Source: Cephalotus follicularis
Lineage: Eukaryota > Streptophyta > Magnoliopsida > Oxalidales > Cephalotaceae
Length of the DNA stretch: 64,000 nt
Direction of reading: 5' to 3'
Assembly: GCA_001972305.1 (NCBI GenBank)
Contig: BDDD01002119.1
Coordinates: forward strand, 204,866 to 268,865
The position numbers were made by a program, and so were the translations under genes. The notes under the pieces are model-generated. The model saw nothing but the letters and a program-made list of their open reading frames with translations, was not told the origin of the DNA and did not search any database. This document shows, in pieces, positions 32,293 to 43,207 of the stretch. Every line of letters begins with the position of its first letter. Positions within the stretch are counted from its first letter, which is position 1.

Positions 32293-33228
32293 GCAGGTAT
32301 TAACAACCTGGTGTTTACACAAAGATTTTCAATAGGTGTTTATGTTTTTAGTAACCTCTAACAAGGTTGGATATAGCTCAAATAAAGGCTCACAATAATA
32401 TCAGAATAATAAGGCTTGCAAATAACACAAAAGAACTCTTGATTGTATACTGATTTTCTTGTTGTTTCTCTTGTTATTTTTCCAGTTGATTCAGCCTCTA
32501 TTTATAGATTTCTAGGAGGATATAGCTATTGGAGATCATCAAAGAGCCGTTGGAATCATGTATGGAAAATTCTCCCCATTTCAGCAACTCTAAATCTTGC
32601 AGATTTATGTGTCCAGCTGTCTGGGCCGTCGACGTTTACGCATGGCGTTGACGTCTATATCCTTATGCATTAACTCCTTTGGTTCTTCACGTTGACTCCA
32701 TTTTCTACTGTTTGATTTTTGCATTATTCGCGTTGACATGTATTCATGGCGTTGATGCAAATGTCCTTTGTATTGACCCCATTCTCCTTAAGCGTTAACG
32801 TCTAAGTCTCTGTATGATTTTTGCACCTTTTGACGTTGACGTCTAAGAATGGCGTTGACGTCTTTAGTATAGGTGTTGACTCCTTCCCGTCTTCACGTTT
32901 ATGTCTAAGTCTCTGTATGATTTTTGCACCTTTTGGCATCGACGTCTTCAGATGGCGTTGACGCCAAAATGACAATACCCAGCACGTTGATGAGAATCAT
33001 CAGCACGTTGACGAAGATCATCTTGCAAAACCCAGAACTTATATCTAAACCAAGAACGTTGACTCCAATGATCTAGGCGTTGACGCCAATAGGTCTGATA
33101 TGCTTAATTTTGCTTGTTTTAACTTGCAACTTTACTTGTTTATTTCTTTTAAACAATCATTCACATCAACAAACAAGTTAGGTGGTTTTGTTATCATCAA
33201 AACCAAGATTGTGACATAAATCTCAACA
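32173..33228 (-). repeat. SIRE/Maximus-type copia 3' LTR (about 1.06 kb)
   Basis: On the minus strand it starts TGTTGAGATTTATGTCACAA at 33228, preceded in element orientation by a purine tract. A TATA box (CTATAAATAG, minus, about 32496-32505) lies inside. About a dozen GGCGTTGACGTC-type words occur at 32640-33085. The far end is ambiguous by a few bases because it merges with the LTR F end (32168-32173). Confidence 0.7.
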
Positions 33229-33793
33229 ATGTCTCCCTTTTTTATGATGACAAAACATTCACAATAAAATGTTTTAATCAATACCAATTTGAAATTAAAA
33301 ACAATCAATACCAACAAAACTCCCCCTTAACTTATGCATTAAGTTTCCTTTAACAATTTATGCTCATTATACAAAAAAAAACTACTAAGGAATTAAAAAC
33401 AATATTCCCTTTTAACTTATTAAGTCTCCCCCTTAACAAGTTATACACATCACACATTCTTTAATCATTCTTATTAAAAAAACTTAACTCTCCCTCTTAA
33501 TTCACAACCTCTCTCCCTTTTTGGAAATTATCAAAAAGGATATCATAAAAAAGGAATTAACTCTCCCCTTTAATCATGTATAGTGTGTAAAGATAGCAAT
33601 ATAAAGATATAATCAATAACTAATTGCATATAACATTATTCTATTTCACATAAACTCAGTTCTCTTCTAAGATTTGAGAAAGTATTCTCACCAAGGGGTT
33701 TTGGGAAAATATCTATAATTTGCTCTTTTGTGGGAATATATGTGAGAACTACATCTTCTTTTTCTATATGATCCCTAATGAAATGATGCCTAA
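33229..33793 (-). pseudogene. SIRE-type copia RNase H C-terminus and 3' internal region
   Basis: The minus strand at 33650-33793 encodes IRHHFIRDHIEKEDVVLTYIP, TKEQIIDIFPKPLGEN and FSNLRRELSLCE, the C-terminal end of copia RNase H. About 400 bp of purine-rich (TTAAGGGGGAG-type) sequence leads to the polypurine tract at 33229-33243 and the LTR. The element is cut by LTR G at 33794, and the rest of pol is not found in this orientation. Confidence 0.8.
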
Positions 33794-33871
33794 TGTGACA
33801 CCCCGTGTCACTTTTACGAGGTCGATGTGCATGACGTAAGCATAGTATTATTTTTTATTGTTATTATTGTT

Positions 33872-33941
<70 letters not shown>

Positions 33942-36900
33942 AAAGAGGTCCGGCGCGTCTAGAAGGCGCTAGACACGCCAGACAAAATTAAAAGAAGAAA
34001 GGGGGCTCGGGCGCATAGCGCCCGAGAATGAAGAAATGATACACGGGCACTAAGCGCCCGTGTGAGAGAGAAGACGTGAGACAGAGAGAGATAGCGCGTG
34101 AGAGAGGGAGAGAATGGGAGAGAGACGCCGGGCGAGGCCAGGAAGGGCGACGGACGGCGAGCTTCCACAGCCAGGTATCCTCCTTCTTCCTCTTTCTTCT
34201 GCTTGCTTTCTGTTTTCTTTCACCCTGCGGCCACTGCCGCTGCTATCCAGCCGCCGATATCGCTGCGGGTGGGGCTGGTCTTCATCGTGGGGATCACCTA
34301 CACCTATTTCGACGGTGGCTATGGCGTCATTTTGCCAGAATTTACTGGATTCTAGGCGTTGAGTCAGCTCAGTCGCCCTGCTGCCTGTGACGCCACGTTT
34401 GGCGCCGATTCTCGGCGAGTCTAGGCCACCAATGAATAGCCTGAACGCTATGGAGGCTGGTGGTGGCGTGACCAGTGCAATGGCGACTCCGCCAGAGATC
34501 TGACGCGCGACAGCCGCCGATTTCCGGCGAGTCTTGGGCAGAGATGTGCAGACCAGGTCGTTTTGTGACTTATTTGTGAAGTGACCATAATTGTTGGATG
34601 ACCGGCGAGTTGACTCAGTGAGTCAAACTCACTACCGGCGGTGGCTGCCTATTTCTGGGCGAGTCAAAGTGAGTTTTGATCAGTAATATGTTGACCAGCA
34701 ATTTTGAGGGGTTGTTTTGGGTGTCGCCAGAACTTCGGCAAGTTAGCTGGAATCTGCTCGGAGTTCCGATTTCGATAAATTATGTTTCCTATACGTAGGT
34801 CGTAACGATACGTGTTATGTTTATGCAGCGTGAAGGATGGTAGAGTTTCAAAACGATGATGAGAACCGATGACCTGTTCAAAGCTTAAAGGGGTTAGTCC
34901 GTGGTAGTAATCGACATTGAATTTGTGAGTAGAACATCTCCTTCCTTTACCTTATTTGTTATTGCTATTCATTGATGATGAGTTTGATACTTATATTGAA
35001 ATTCTTAAATGCCATGTTTGTTGATGGCATGACTTGTTGATAGCCTTTGTTATTGGATTTCATCTTGTGATATGACTTGTTTCTTGATGTTTCCATCATT
35101 GATCATGCTTTGATTGTACTTCTTAAATGTTATATAATTGTTAATAGACCTTATTGTTGACTCCACCATGTGAATTGTCATATGACGATTTCATCGTTGG
35201 TTATTCGAGAATCCTTTGAGTATTCTCGTTTGAACTTCCACATTGATATGAGACCATGTGATCGTATATTCATTTCACCTCACGATGTCGTATCCGCATT
35301 GGTTCCTGTGGACATATATGTTTTTGTTGTTGTTGTATATCTGTTTAGCTCCTACGGAGATGTATTTTGTTTTGTTGCTATTGCTATTATATTCCTTCCA
35401 TCTTCGTATCGTTATAGTTGAACCTTATTATGGGTATCGTTGGAAAATCTTTATCCATTTCGAGAGATCATTGTTGTGAGAGCTATGTGTTTTTGAGTGG
35501 GAGATTCTCTTCCCTTACTCTCATTGTACTTGTTCTTGATGATATTGGTACCCTTTTTGGATTCTATTATGAGATGGTTATTGAGAGCCGGATTTGTTGA
35601 TTTGTATTGATTTCCGTATTCAATATGTTGATTCATTGTGATATTCACTCCTTCTTTGTTTGAGAGTCATATCATTCCATATGTGCCCTATTGCCTCGAG
35701 ATTGTGATATTGGTTGGGATTTGTATCCCGGTTGTCTTTTGTTAATGTATTCATTATTGTGATATGATTCCGAACGGGTATATGCTCGATGTTTTGGGTG
35801 ACTTAGTCGCCTTCTCACATTTGTGACATTGTGACTTGTTACATGATTATACTATGTTATACTCTGATACTGGGTACCGGGTTTTCTGATATGTATTACC
35901 AGTCCAAGGAGTGGTATATGTTCGACGCTCAACTCTACTTAGCAGGCCATTTGGTCTATGATTGGGTGTTATGTGGAAACTGTCCCCGGGTTCCATACCT
36001 GGATCTGCGGCATACTATTGTCTATGATGGTATGCTGAGTGTGAATGCAGCAGAGCTGCTCCATTACCCTCCTATTGGAATGTGTTTGGTTATTGATATA
36101 TATATTACACACGGGTCCCTCGGATGAGGTTGAGTGTGCGTGCGGGTTTTCTCAGCGAGGGCTAGGGTCCGTGCGGTATATGTTGGCCCCTCATGCGAGG
36201 TTTGGAAGTTATACTTACCATAGGCACTCTACACCGGTGTATGATGGATGATGATCACATCCTGTAGCCTATTGGCCTATATTATTGCTGCAACGGTTAT
36301 GTTATGATGCCATGTGATTTGGTGGGGATATGATATGACGCCATGTGATTTGGCGGGGATATGAGGCAGTGACATGATTGGTACCAGCATCCTCTTATAT
36401 TTTTGTTGTTTATGATTCTTTGGGCACATATTACATTCTTGATGTTTGATATTGATTTATGATCGTATCTTTGAGTTTAATATTCAGATACTTGGAATTA
36501 TTGTGACTCTCATGTATTTGATTTCTGTCTTGACTTTGCTATTCGTTCAGTGGACTTTATTGTTGAGTTCGAGTGTTCCTTTTATGGAGCCACTTGTTGA
36601 AATCGAGATTTAAGTCCTTGACGATCTTATTATATCATGGTATCATTTGCGTTGACTATCATTTTGGATCTTATTGAGCATTTCTTTTGTTTATGATTTA
36701 CATTACCTCGTTGCTGCACATATTCTTGATTATATGATCCTCTATTTTCTTCAGCACATCCAATTCTTTGATGGATGTACAGGAGATGTTTTGTTTATGC
36801 TCACTTAGTCATTTGGACTAACCCCCTCCCAGTGTTTCCATTTCAGATGATGGCAAGGAGTTGCTACGTCAGTTGTAGTAGATGATGGACCACGAGGGCA

Positions 36901-37023
36901 GCGCATGCTACTAGGGTTTCAACACATGCATAGCATAACAACATCAACATTTAAATTATGCTTTTACTTAAGTTTTTATATAAATGTTTTCTCTTATGGT
37001 TTTGATTAAAAAGGGCCGAGACC
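33794..37023 (+). repeat. LTR G (about 3.2 kb, right end lost)
   Basis: Starts TGTGACACCCCGTGTCAC. The early part (GGGCGCATAGCGCCCGAG, GAGAGAGA) resembles the early part of LTR A; the late part shares the TTTGATGGATG and TAGTCATTTGGACTAAC block with LTR F, then an acceptor-like CATTTCAG. It stops inside an AAAAAGGGCCGAGACC block where LTR H begins. ORFs inside (for example 34076-34390) are low-complexity Arg/Ser-rich readings without domain content. Confidence 0.6.
33868..33942. repeat. (ATT)n microsatellite in LTR G
   Basis: About 75 bp of ATT/ATA triplets, the longest pure triplet tract in the window. Confidence 0.95.
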
Positions 37024-37576
37024 TGTCACACCCGTTCCCTACATCACCCAATATCCTACCGAGAACGGATATGACGTCCCACATGACAACTTCCTTTCGG
37101 AAGTCACCATATGGATTTATATAAGACTTACTTTAAACCTGGAAGTAAAAAGGTTAAAACGTTTCCAAAACTTTGAAAATTTTTCTAACTCTTAAATTTT
37201 TACGAAAATCGGGCATGTAGTATCTATTTATAGGACTATGCCCCCTGTAAAGAAAAACACATTTTATAATCTCACTCCCGAAGGAGGAATCAACAGTTTT
37301 AAAACGGGCTCAGCCCTCAGCAAACCATATTTAAAAGCAGTAAACATGGGTTGGGCTCAGCCTCAACCATTTCAGCAAGCATTAAAAGTAAATCTATAGG
37401 GCTTGGCCCCTTTTTTTTTTTAAAAGCAAACTATAAAGGAAAACGTTCATATCAAAACATAAGTAAAATGCATAGTTAAAATATGATGTAATGCTGCTAT
37501 GCATGTTTCGAAATCCTGGTAGCATGCCCTGCCTCCGTGGTCCATCATCTAACCTCTATCTGGAAGGAACAGAAAA
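37024..37576 (-). repeat. LTR H fragment, minus-strand family-A-like
   Basis: The + strand starts TGTCACACCCGTTCCC. Read on the minus strand it has the late LTR A features in order: CTCCTTCGGGAGTG, TTTCTTTACAGGGGGCATAGTCC, the ATGCCCGATTTTCG block. Only the last ~550 bp of such an LTR is present. It joins directly to element C RNase H at about 37577, where element C integrase should follow. Confidence 0.65.
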
Positions 37577-38903
37577 AGCCTTTCCCGGGTGGTATTGAAT
37601 ATTGCAGTTGTAGTCATTGAAGAATTCCACCCATCGCCTTTGTCTCATGTTGAGTTCTTTCTGGGAAAACAAATATTTCAAGCTCTTGTGGTCAGTAAAG
37701 ATCTCAAACTGAGCTCCATAGAGGTAGTGCCTCAATTTCTGCAAAGCAAACACTATGGCTGCCAACTCAAGATCGTGCACGGGATAATTTTCCTCGTACG
37801 GCTTCAACTTCCTCGATGCATAAGCAATCACTCTTCCATGTTTCATAAGTACGCATCCCAATCCTTTCCCAGAAGCATCAGTATAGACAGTAAATCCCTT
37901 ATTACCCTCCGGTAATGCCAACACTAGAGCCGAAATTAACCGACTCTTCAACTCTTGGAAACTTGTCTCACAAGAATCATTCCACACAAAATTTGACTTC
38001 TTCTGAGTCAACTGTGTCAGTGGTGTGGCAAGCTTCGAAAATCCCTCGATGAATCACTGGTAATAGCCAGCCAATCCGAAGAAACTACGAACCTTCGTAA
38101 CGTTCCTCGGTTGGGGCCAATCAACAATACTCTCAATCTTTGAAGGATCCATTGACAGTCCTTCACTCGACACGGTGTGACCTAGGAACGTCACATGATC
38201 CACCCAAAACTCACACTTGCTGAATTTGGCATATAGTTGTTCCTTCTGTAGTGTCTGCAATACAATTCTCAAATGCTGCATGTGTTCCTCAACGCTCTTT
38301 GAATAGATCAGGATGTCGTCCAGAAATATAACGACAAACTGGTCCAGTTAAGGTTGGAACACTTTGTTCATCAGACACATAAAGGCTGCAGGAGCATTCG
38401 TCAAACCAAACGGCAGTATCAGAAACTCGTAGTGCCTATATCTGGTTCAAAATGCAGTCTTCTCCACATCACCTTCTCAGATCCTCAACTGATGATAGCC
38501 TGTTCTTAGGTCAAGCTTGGAGAATACAGTTGAGCCTTGCAATTGATCGAACAACTCCTTAATATGTGGTAGAGGATACTTGTTCTTTACCGTCACCTGA
38601 TTCAGAAGCCTGTAATGAATGCATAGCCGCATCGATCCATCCTTCTTTTTCACAAACAGAACCGGTGCTCCCCACGGTGATAGACTCGGTCTGATAAAGC
38701 CCTTATCAAGATAATCCTGCAATTGAACCTTCAACTCCTTGAGTTCGGCAGGAGCCATTCGGTACGGTGCTCTGGATATAGGAGCAGTTCCAGGCAACAA
38801 CTCAATACTGAACTCGATATCCCTCTCCGGTGGCAACGAAGTGAGTTCATCTGGAAACACATCAGGAAAATCATATACAACAGGCACTTGTTCAATACTA
38901 GGC
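37577..38903 (-). pseudogene. Element C reverse transcriptase and RNase H
   Basis: Minus strand 38477-38887 encodes the RT start ([74 protein letters not shown]). 38280-38470 encodes the [14 protein letters not shown] catalytic box. 38054-38281 gives [16 protein letters not shown] and [12 protein letters not shown]. 37577-38011 is RNase H ([41 protein letters not shown]). The domain is collinear and needs only about four stops to explain its breaks, making it the best-preserved RT here. It ends abruptly at HPGKA; integrase is missing. Confidence 0.92.
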
Positions 38904-38908
38904 GTACC
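38904..38908. repeat. Target-site duplication GTACC (left)
   Basis: GTACC at 38904-38908 and 41420-41424 flank solo LTR I exactly; removing one copy plus the LTR restores the element C reading (DHTKGT into PSIEQV). Confidence 0.97.
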
Positions 38909-39062
38909 TGTAACGCCCGGAAATTCAATTTGATGTATTATTGTAATCCTCGATGTAATCTTTACCTTGAATTAATAAAAGGCAAATTTCCTGGTTGATA
39001 TCTTGAAATTAAGTTAAACTTAGAGCTTTTGGAAGTGTGATTGTGGGGATTTTTGGCCTGGA

Positions 39063-39215
39063 CAGCCGACTGGTGCAATATACCAGCCGACTGTTGGACT
39101 AAAGGGAGAGGTAGTCGACTAGCGTGAGGAACCAGTCGACTGGCCAACAATCATGACATTTGGCAACAGACTGCCAGGCGCAGCAGCCGACTGCCAAGGG
39201 AAGGCAGCCGACTGG
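39063..39215 (+). repeat. CAGYCGACTG cluster 1 of LTR I
   Basis: About six copies of CAGCCGACTG, AGTCGACTAG or CAGTCGACTGG in 153 bp with unrelated spacers. Confidence 0.9.
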
Positions 39216-40050
39216 ATAGTGCCCTGTTTTATCTGCATGTGACAAAATCACATGTTACAACTGATAAGGAATCTTGCAGGCGCCATGTGATGATAGATGA
39301 AACGTGTTGAGCATGCACCACCACGCCAGGACCTGCAAAAATAGAAAGGAAGTGTAAGAATGACAAGTGTGTGTGCATGCAAGTGTTTGTGAGAGAAATG
39401 GGCTTTTATGCCATGCAAGGGGTGGAAGGAGAGGAGACTGCTTATATGCTTCCTGCCCTTCGTCTCTCTCACTCTACAATCTGTTAAGAAAGTACCAGAG
39501 AGTTTGAGAGTGAAAATAGTGAGAAATTAAAAGAGAAATAGTGAGGAAGTGAGAGGTCCTCCATTGTTAAAGCTTGGAGCTTGGATTGAAGCTACTGGAC
39601 GGTTCTTGGAGCTACTAGGAAGCTCAAGGATTCTGGAAAGGAGACACAAAGAGGTGGACTTCCGATTTCTAACTTGAAATCAAAGGTAGGGGTAGTGGTA
39701 GAAAATGTTATGCATGCATTTTGAGTTTAAGTGAAATGAGGTTATAAATGAATCGTACAGTTGTTTTGGCTGTGGATTCCAGTATTGTTGATGTTATAGT
39801 TATTGTTGATAGATAATCTGGCATGCTTACTGAATTTTGAATGGAGAATTGGAATGGTTTTCATGCAATGCCATATGGGGATGTCATTTGAATTATGATA
39901 AAAACAGTGAATAATGCATGAATTGAGTTGTGTTTTAGACCAATGTATGATTATCGGTGTTATTGTGATATTTGAAATGCTTGTGGATAAGTTCCAATTG
40001 AGTGTAGGATGGATTAACAGTGAGTTATTGTCACTGTCCAGCCCAGAACA

Positions 40051-40264
40051 GCCGACTGCTCAATTGAAGCAGTCGACTACTTAAACATTCAGTCGACTGG
40101 CATGTAATACCAGTCGACTACGCATGCAATGTTACCCAGAACAGTCGACTGTCGAAGGAAGGCAGTCGACTGCCTGGTACTCGTGATGAACAAGTTGACT
40201 GCCTGGGAAGAGTAGTCGACTGACTCAAGGATCCAGCCGACTGTTATGGAAAAACAGTCGACTG
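40051..40264 (+). repeat. CAGYCGACTG cluster 2 of LTR I
   Basis: About ten copies of CAGTCGACTG or CAGCCGACTG in 214 bp. CAGTCGACTG is a perfect 10-bp palindrome. Confidence 0.92.
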
Positions 40265-41424
40265 TTACAGCAAAAATGGGACTTTTAGAGAAGGAGATAG
40301 ACGTAGGTTAATTACCAACAACCCTAGGTGCATTCTGAGCATATGTTTGCATTATTACTGTGAATTGCATTATGGTTGATTTCTAAAATGTGTTAACCAT
40401 TTTGAAAAGCTTGCATGATTATTATAATCATTATTGCACGAAAATGTATATTTGTCAAATATATGATTTTATATATTTTCGAAATGGCTGGAGAAGTATC
40501 CCCAAATACGGAGAACTGTTTTAAAGGATTGACTACACAATCCAAATGTATTGTTTTAAGTTTTATAACTTATTTCAACTTGTGAATGGAGTAATATATT
40601 TTAAACAAATATATTTGATCAAGTGATTATACTTTATTGCTTGAATTGTGCTGTGCAATACTTGTGACTGTTGGGTTAGCCATCGTGCTAAACAACATAC
40701 GGAGGACTTGCTTCAAACCGTTCGCAAACGGGATGAGGTAAGAGTGCATGACGTTGGGGCCAGGAGGTGGGGACGGTTATTGCGACTTGTTTGTCTGGTT
40801 CCTTTTGGGACATACTTATTGCTTGTGTTGATACAACTTACGGAGTTATTCTTGTACAGTGAACATGCATATATATTTATATATGTAAATACAGAGATAT
40901 ATTTATTGTGAAAATTACATGTCATGCTCATCACTATGCATTCATTCATGATACGCATTACCTTGACCTTAAACTGTAATTCATAATCTTTTCTACTTAG
41001 CCGAGTGAGGACAAAGGCTAACCCCTACTGTAACAGATTGATGGAGTGGTTTGTGAGATGGAGCATGCTTGGAGACTTAAAGAGAAGGCTGTGTAGTTTC
41101 TCTTATTTTATGTATTGGACTATGGAACAATGATTTTGTAATTTGGATTATTGTAACTTGGGTTATTATTGTTATCTCGTACTGTATTATTTCATGCTAT
41201 GTTTTGGGCGATCGACATTAATGTTGGGTTGTGTTATAAACATGTTGGGCATCACGTAGTATGGGATGCGTGATGCGTATTTAAATTCGGCTCATTTATG
41301 TTATTGCTTCCGCTATCGAAGGTTTTTTATTTATTGGTAAATTCACATGAGCTGAATTATTATTGTTGATTGCCTTACCACTTATATGTTGTCTTGTTGT
41401 GGAAAACGGAGGCGTGACAGTACC

Positions 41425-42190
41425 TTTCGTATGATCAATCACATACGCCAAATAGCCTTCACATCCTTGCTTGAGATATTTCTGTGCTCGAGTATAAGAA
41501 ATGATCGGAGCAGTAACATTCTTCTCTCCGATAAACTTGCACTCAGTCCCATCTTGCAGATAAAATGTCATCATCTTGTTGTAGCAATCAACACAAGCAT
41601 GATGAGCATACAACCAGTCCATCCCCAAGATTACATCAAAATCCCAGATAGGTAACACTATCAGGTCAGCAGATAATTCGATCCCAGCTACTACAATCTC
41701 ACAATCTTTCAGAATAGTATCAGATAGAAGACAAGTACCCGCAGGAGTACTCACTTCCAATACATAAGGTAGTCTAGAAGTAATGCCATGCAAATTGCGA
41801 GTAAATTCAGATACGATGAATGAATGCGTCGCACCAGGGTCAATCAACACATGAGCTAATATGCCAGATATGTAAACAGTACCTCCCACAACAGTAGTAG
41901 ATTCTGGCACATCATCTTTAGATAAGGTGTAGACCCTACCTTTTACAATCCCCTTTCCGGTTTCTCTCCGCGGTTGAGTCGCCGCAACGCTATCACTAGC
42001 ACCAGCACTTCCCTGTTGGCCGCGTGCTTGATCCCTCATCTTTGGGCAACTACTCATCAAGTGATCCTGTGAACCATACCTCAAGCATTTCCCCATCTTC
42101 TTCCAGCATTCAGTCTCGTCATGATTCTGACGACTGCAAAAAGCACATCCACCAGTATTCTGTTGACTGTTTCGGCCCGGAGTCCTTGAT
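41425..42190 (-). pseudogene. Element C zinc knuckles and aspartic protease
   Basis: The minus strand has an intact CCHC knuckle CAFCSRQNHDETEC (about 42120-42170) and a second, CLRYGSQDHLMSSC, whose second Cys is Tyr. It continues into a gypsy-type protease (RVYTLSKDD, VVGGTVYISGILAHVLIDPGATHSFI, VILGMDWLYAHHACVDC). The active-site triad reads D-P-G instead of D-S/T-G. The frame is open from the second knuckle to the solo LTR. In a live element it cleaves the gag-pol polyprotein; the Pro would be expected to abolish this. Confidence 0.9.
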
Positions 42191-43100
42191 CGTGTGCGTC
42201 GAGAACCACCTTGCCCTCTGTTATCAGACTTGGTTGACTTAGCTGGATTATTGCTTCCCTGCCCCTGTGACTGTACGACCCTCGATTGATTAGTACGAGT
42301 CCGTTATGCCCTTCTCTCATTAGCATCGGCTTCTAAAATCATCGCTCTCTCAGCAACTTCAACAAATGAGGTCAGCTGCAACATCAATAGTTTAGATCTG
42401 ATGTCAGGTCGAAGGCCTTTCAGAAACCTCCGGATCATCCGTGACTCACCCTCCACAAGATAAGGTGTATGCCTCGCTAGCTCCACAAATCTGGTCTGGT
42501 ACTGAGCTACCGTCATATCTCCTTGACGTAACTCTATCAACTCTGTCTCCCATCGGTCACGCTCAATCTGTGGTACATAAGTCTCAAGAAACTCGGACTG
42601 AAATCTGTCCCAAGTCCGGTCAAGTCTGCGGGCATCCCAATTTGCTTCAGTCCTTTCCCACCAATAGTCGTCTCGCCCCACAAGCGGTACACAGCAAAAT
42701 TAAGTTTCTGATCATCAGTGCATTCCAAGACAGCAAATATTTTCTCCAGGTCTTTAATCCATTGCTCGGCTACAGAAGCATTCAGTTCACCATTGAAGGT
42801 CGGAGGATTCTGGCGCATGAACCGCTCCAAATCTCTGCCAAAACCACCGCCATGACAAGCTTCAGGTGCTTGCTGATATGCCCGGTTAGTCTCGTACATT
42901 TGCCAGATTTGTTCCATGTTCGCTGTATTCGCTTACATCTGCTGCCGGAAAAGATCAGCCAGGTGGTCAAAATTACTCCTCTCGTCATGTGTTGGAGGAA
43001 CATTCACTCCTTCATTCATTTACGGAACATTTTCAGGTACTGGCGGAGCATTGATCCCCTCGTCGGCTCAACGCCTTCCCCTTCTTCCCCTTCGTAGATC
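42191..43100 (-). pseudogene. Element C gag (Retrotrans_gag)
   Basis: Minus strand 42537-42917 encodes the N-terminal part (FMRQNPPTFNGELNASVAEQWIKDLEKIF, DDQKLNFAVYRLWGE). 42304-42681 encodes the rest in a shifted frame (WWERTEANWD, LDRTWDRFQSEFLETYVPQ, DMTVAQYQTRFVELARHTPYLV, MIRRFLKGLRPDI). This is the Retrotrans_gag capsid region of a Ty3/gypsy element. A single shift near 42670 separates the halves. 42191-42300 is the basic Gln/Asn-rich link to the zinc knuckles; 42920-43100 is the degenerate start. Confidence 0.9.
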
Positions 43101-43192
43101 CATTCAGTTTCCTATATGGAATGACATAATCATTAGGAAACAATTCAATTAACTTCCGAGAAACTTATCCCAGCTTAGCATATATGGAATAT

Positions 43193-43204
43193 GCTCTGAT
43201 ACCA
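43193..43204 (-). other. Element C primer-binding site
   Basis: Minus strand reads TGGTATCAGAGC, a perfect 12-base complement of initiator tRNA-Met, three bases from the 5' LTR end. Confidence 0.95.
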
Positions 43205-43207
43205 TGC

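Larger units (their letters stand above)
38909..41419 (+). repeat. Solo LTR I (2,511 bp) in element C
   Basis: TGTAACGCCCGG to GGAGGCGTGACA with a perfect 5-bp target duplication and no internal sequence: a solo LTR from unequal recombination. Motif clusters lie 154-306 and 1142-1355 bp from its start. A donor-like AAG|GTAGGGGT (about 39685) and an acceptor-like GTAACAG|ATTGATG (about 41035) bracket the second cluster. The block ACAAAGGCTAACCCC just before the acceptor is shared with LTRs B, C and D. Confidence 0.95.

Noticed and set aside
34076-34390. Overlapping 82-104 codon frames on + strand
   Set aside because: Arg/Ser/Phe-rich readings of GAGAGA and CTTCTT tracts in LTR G; three frames open at once, which is composition rather than coding.
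39063-40264. CRISPR-like array of short repeats with unrelated spacers
   Set aside because: Repeats are only ~10 bp, variable and irregularly spaced, and they lie inside a plant LTR with a target duplication; no cas genes and not a prokaryotic sequence.
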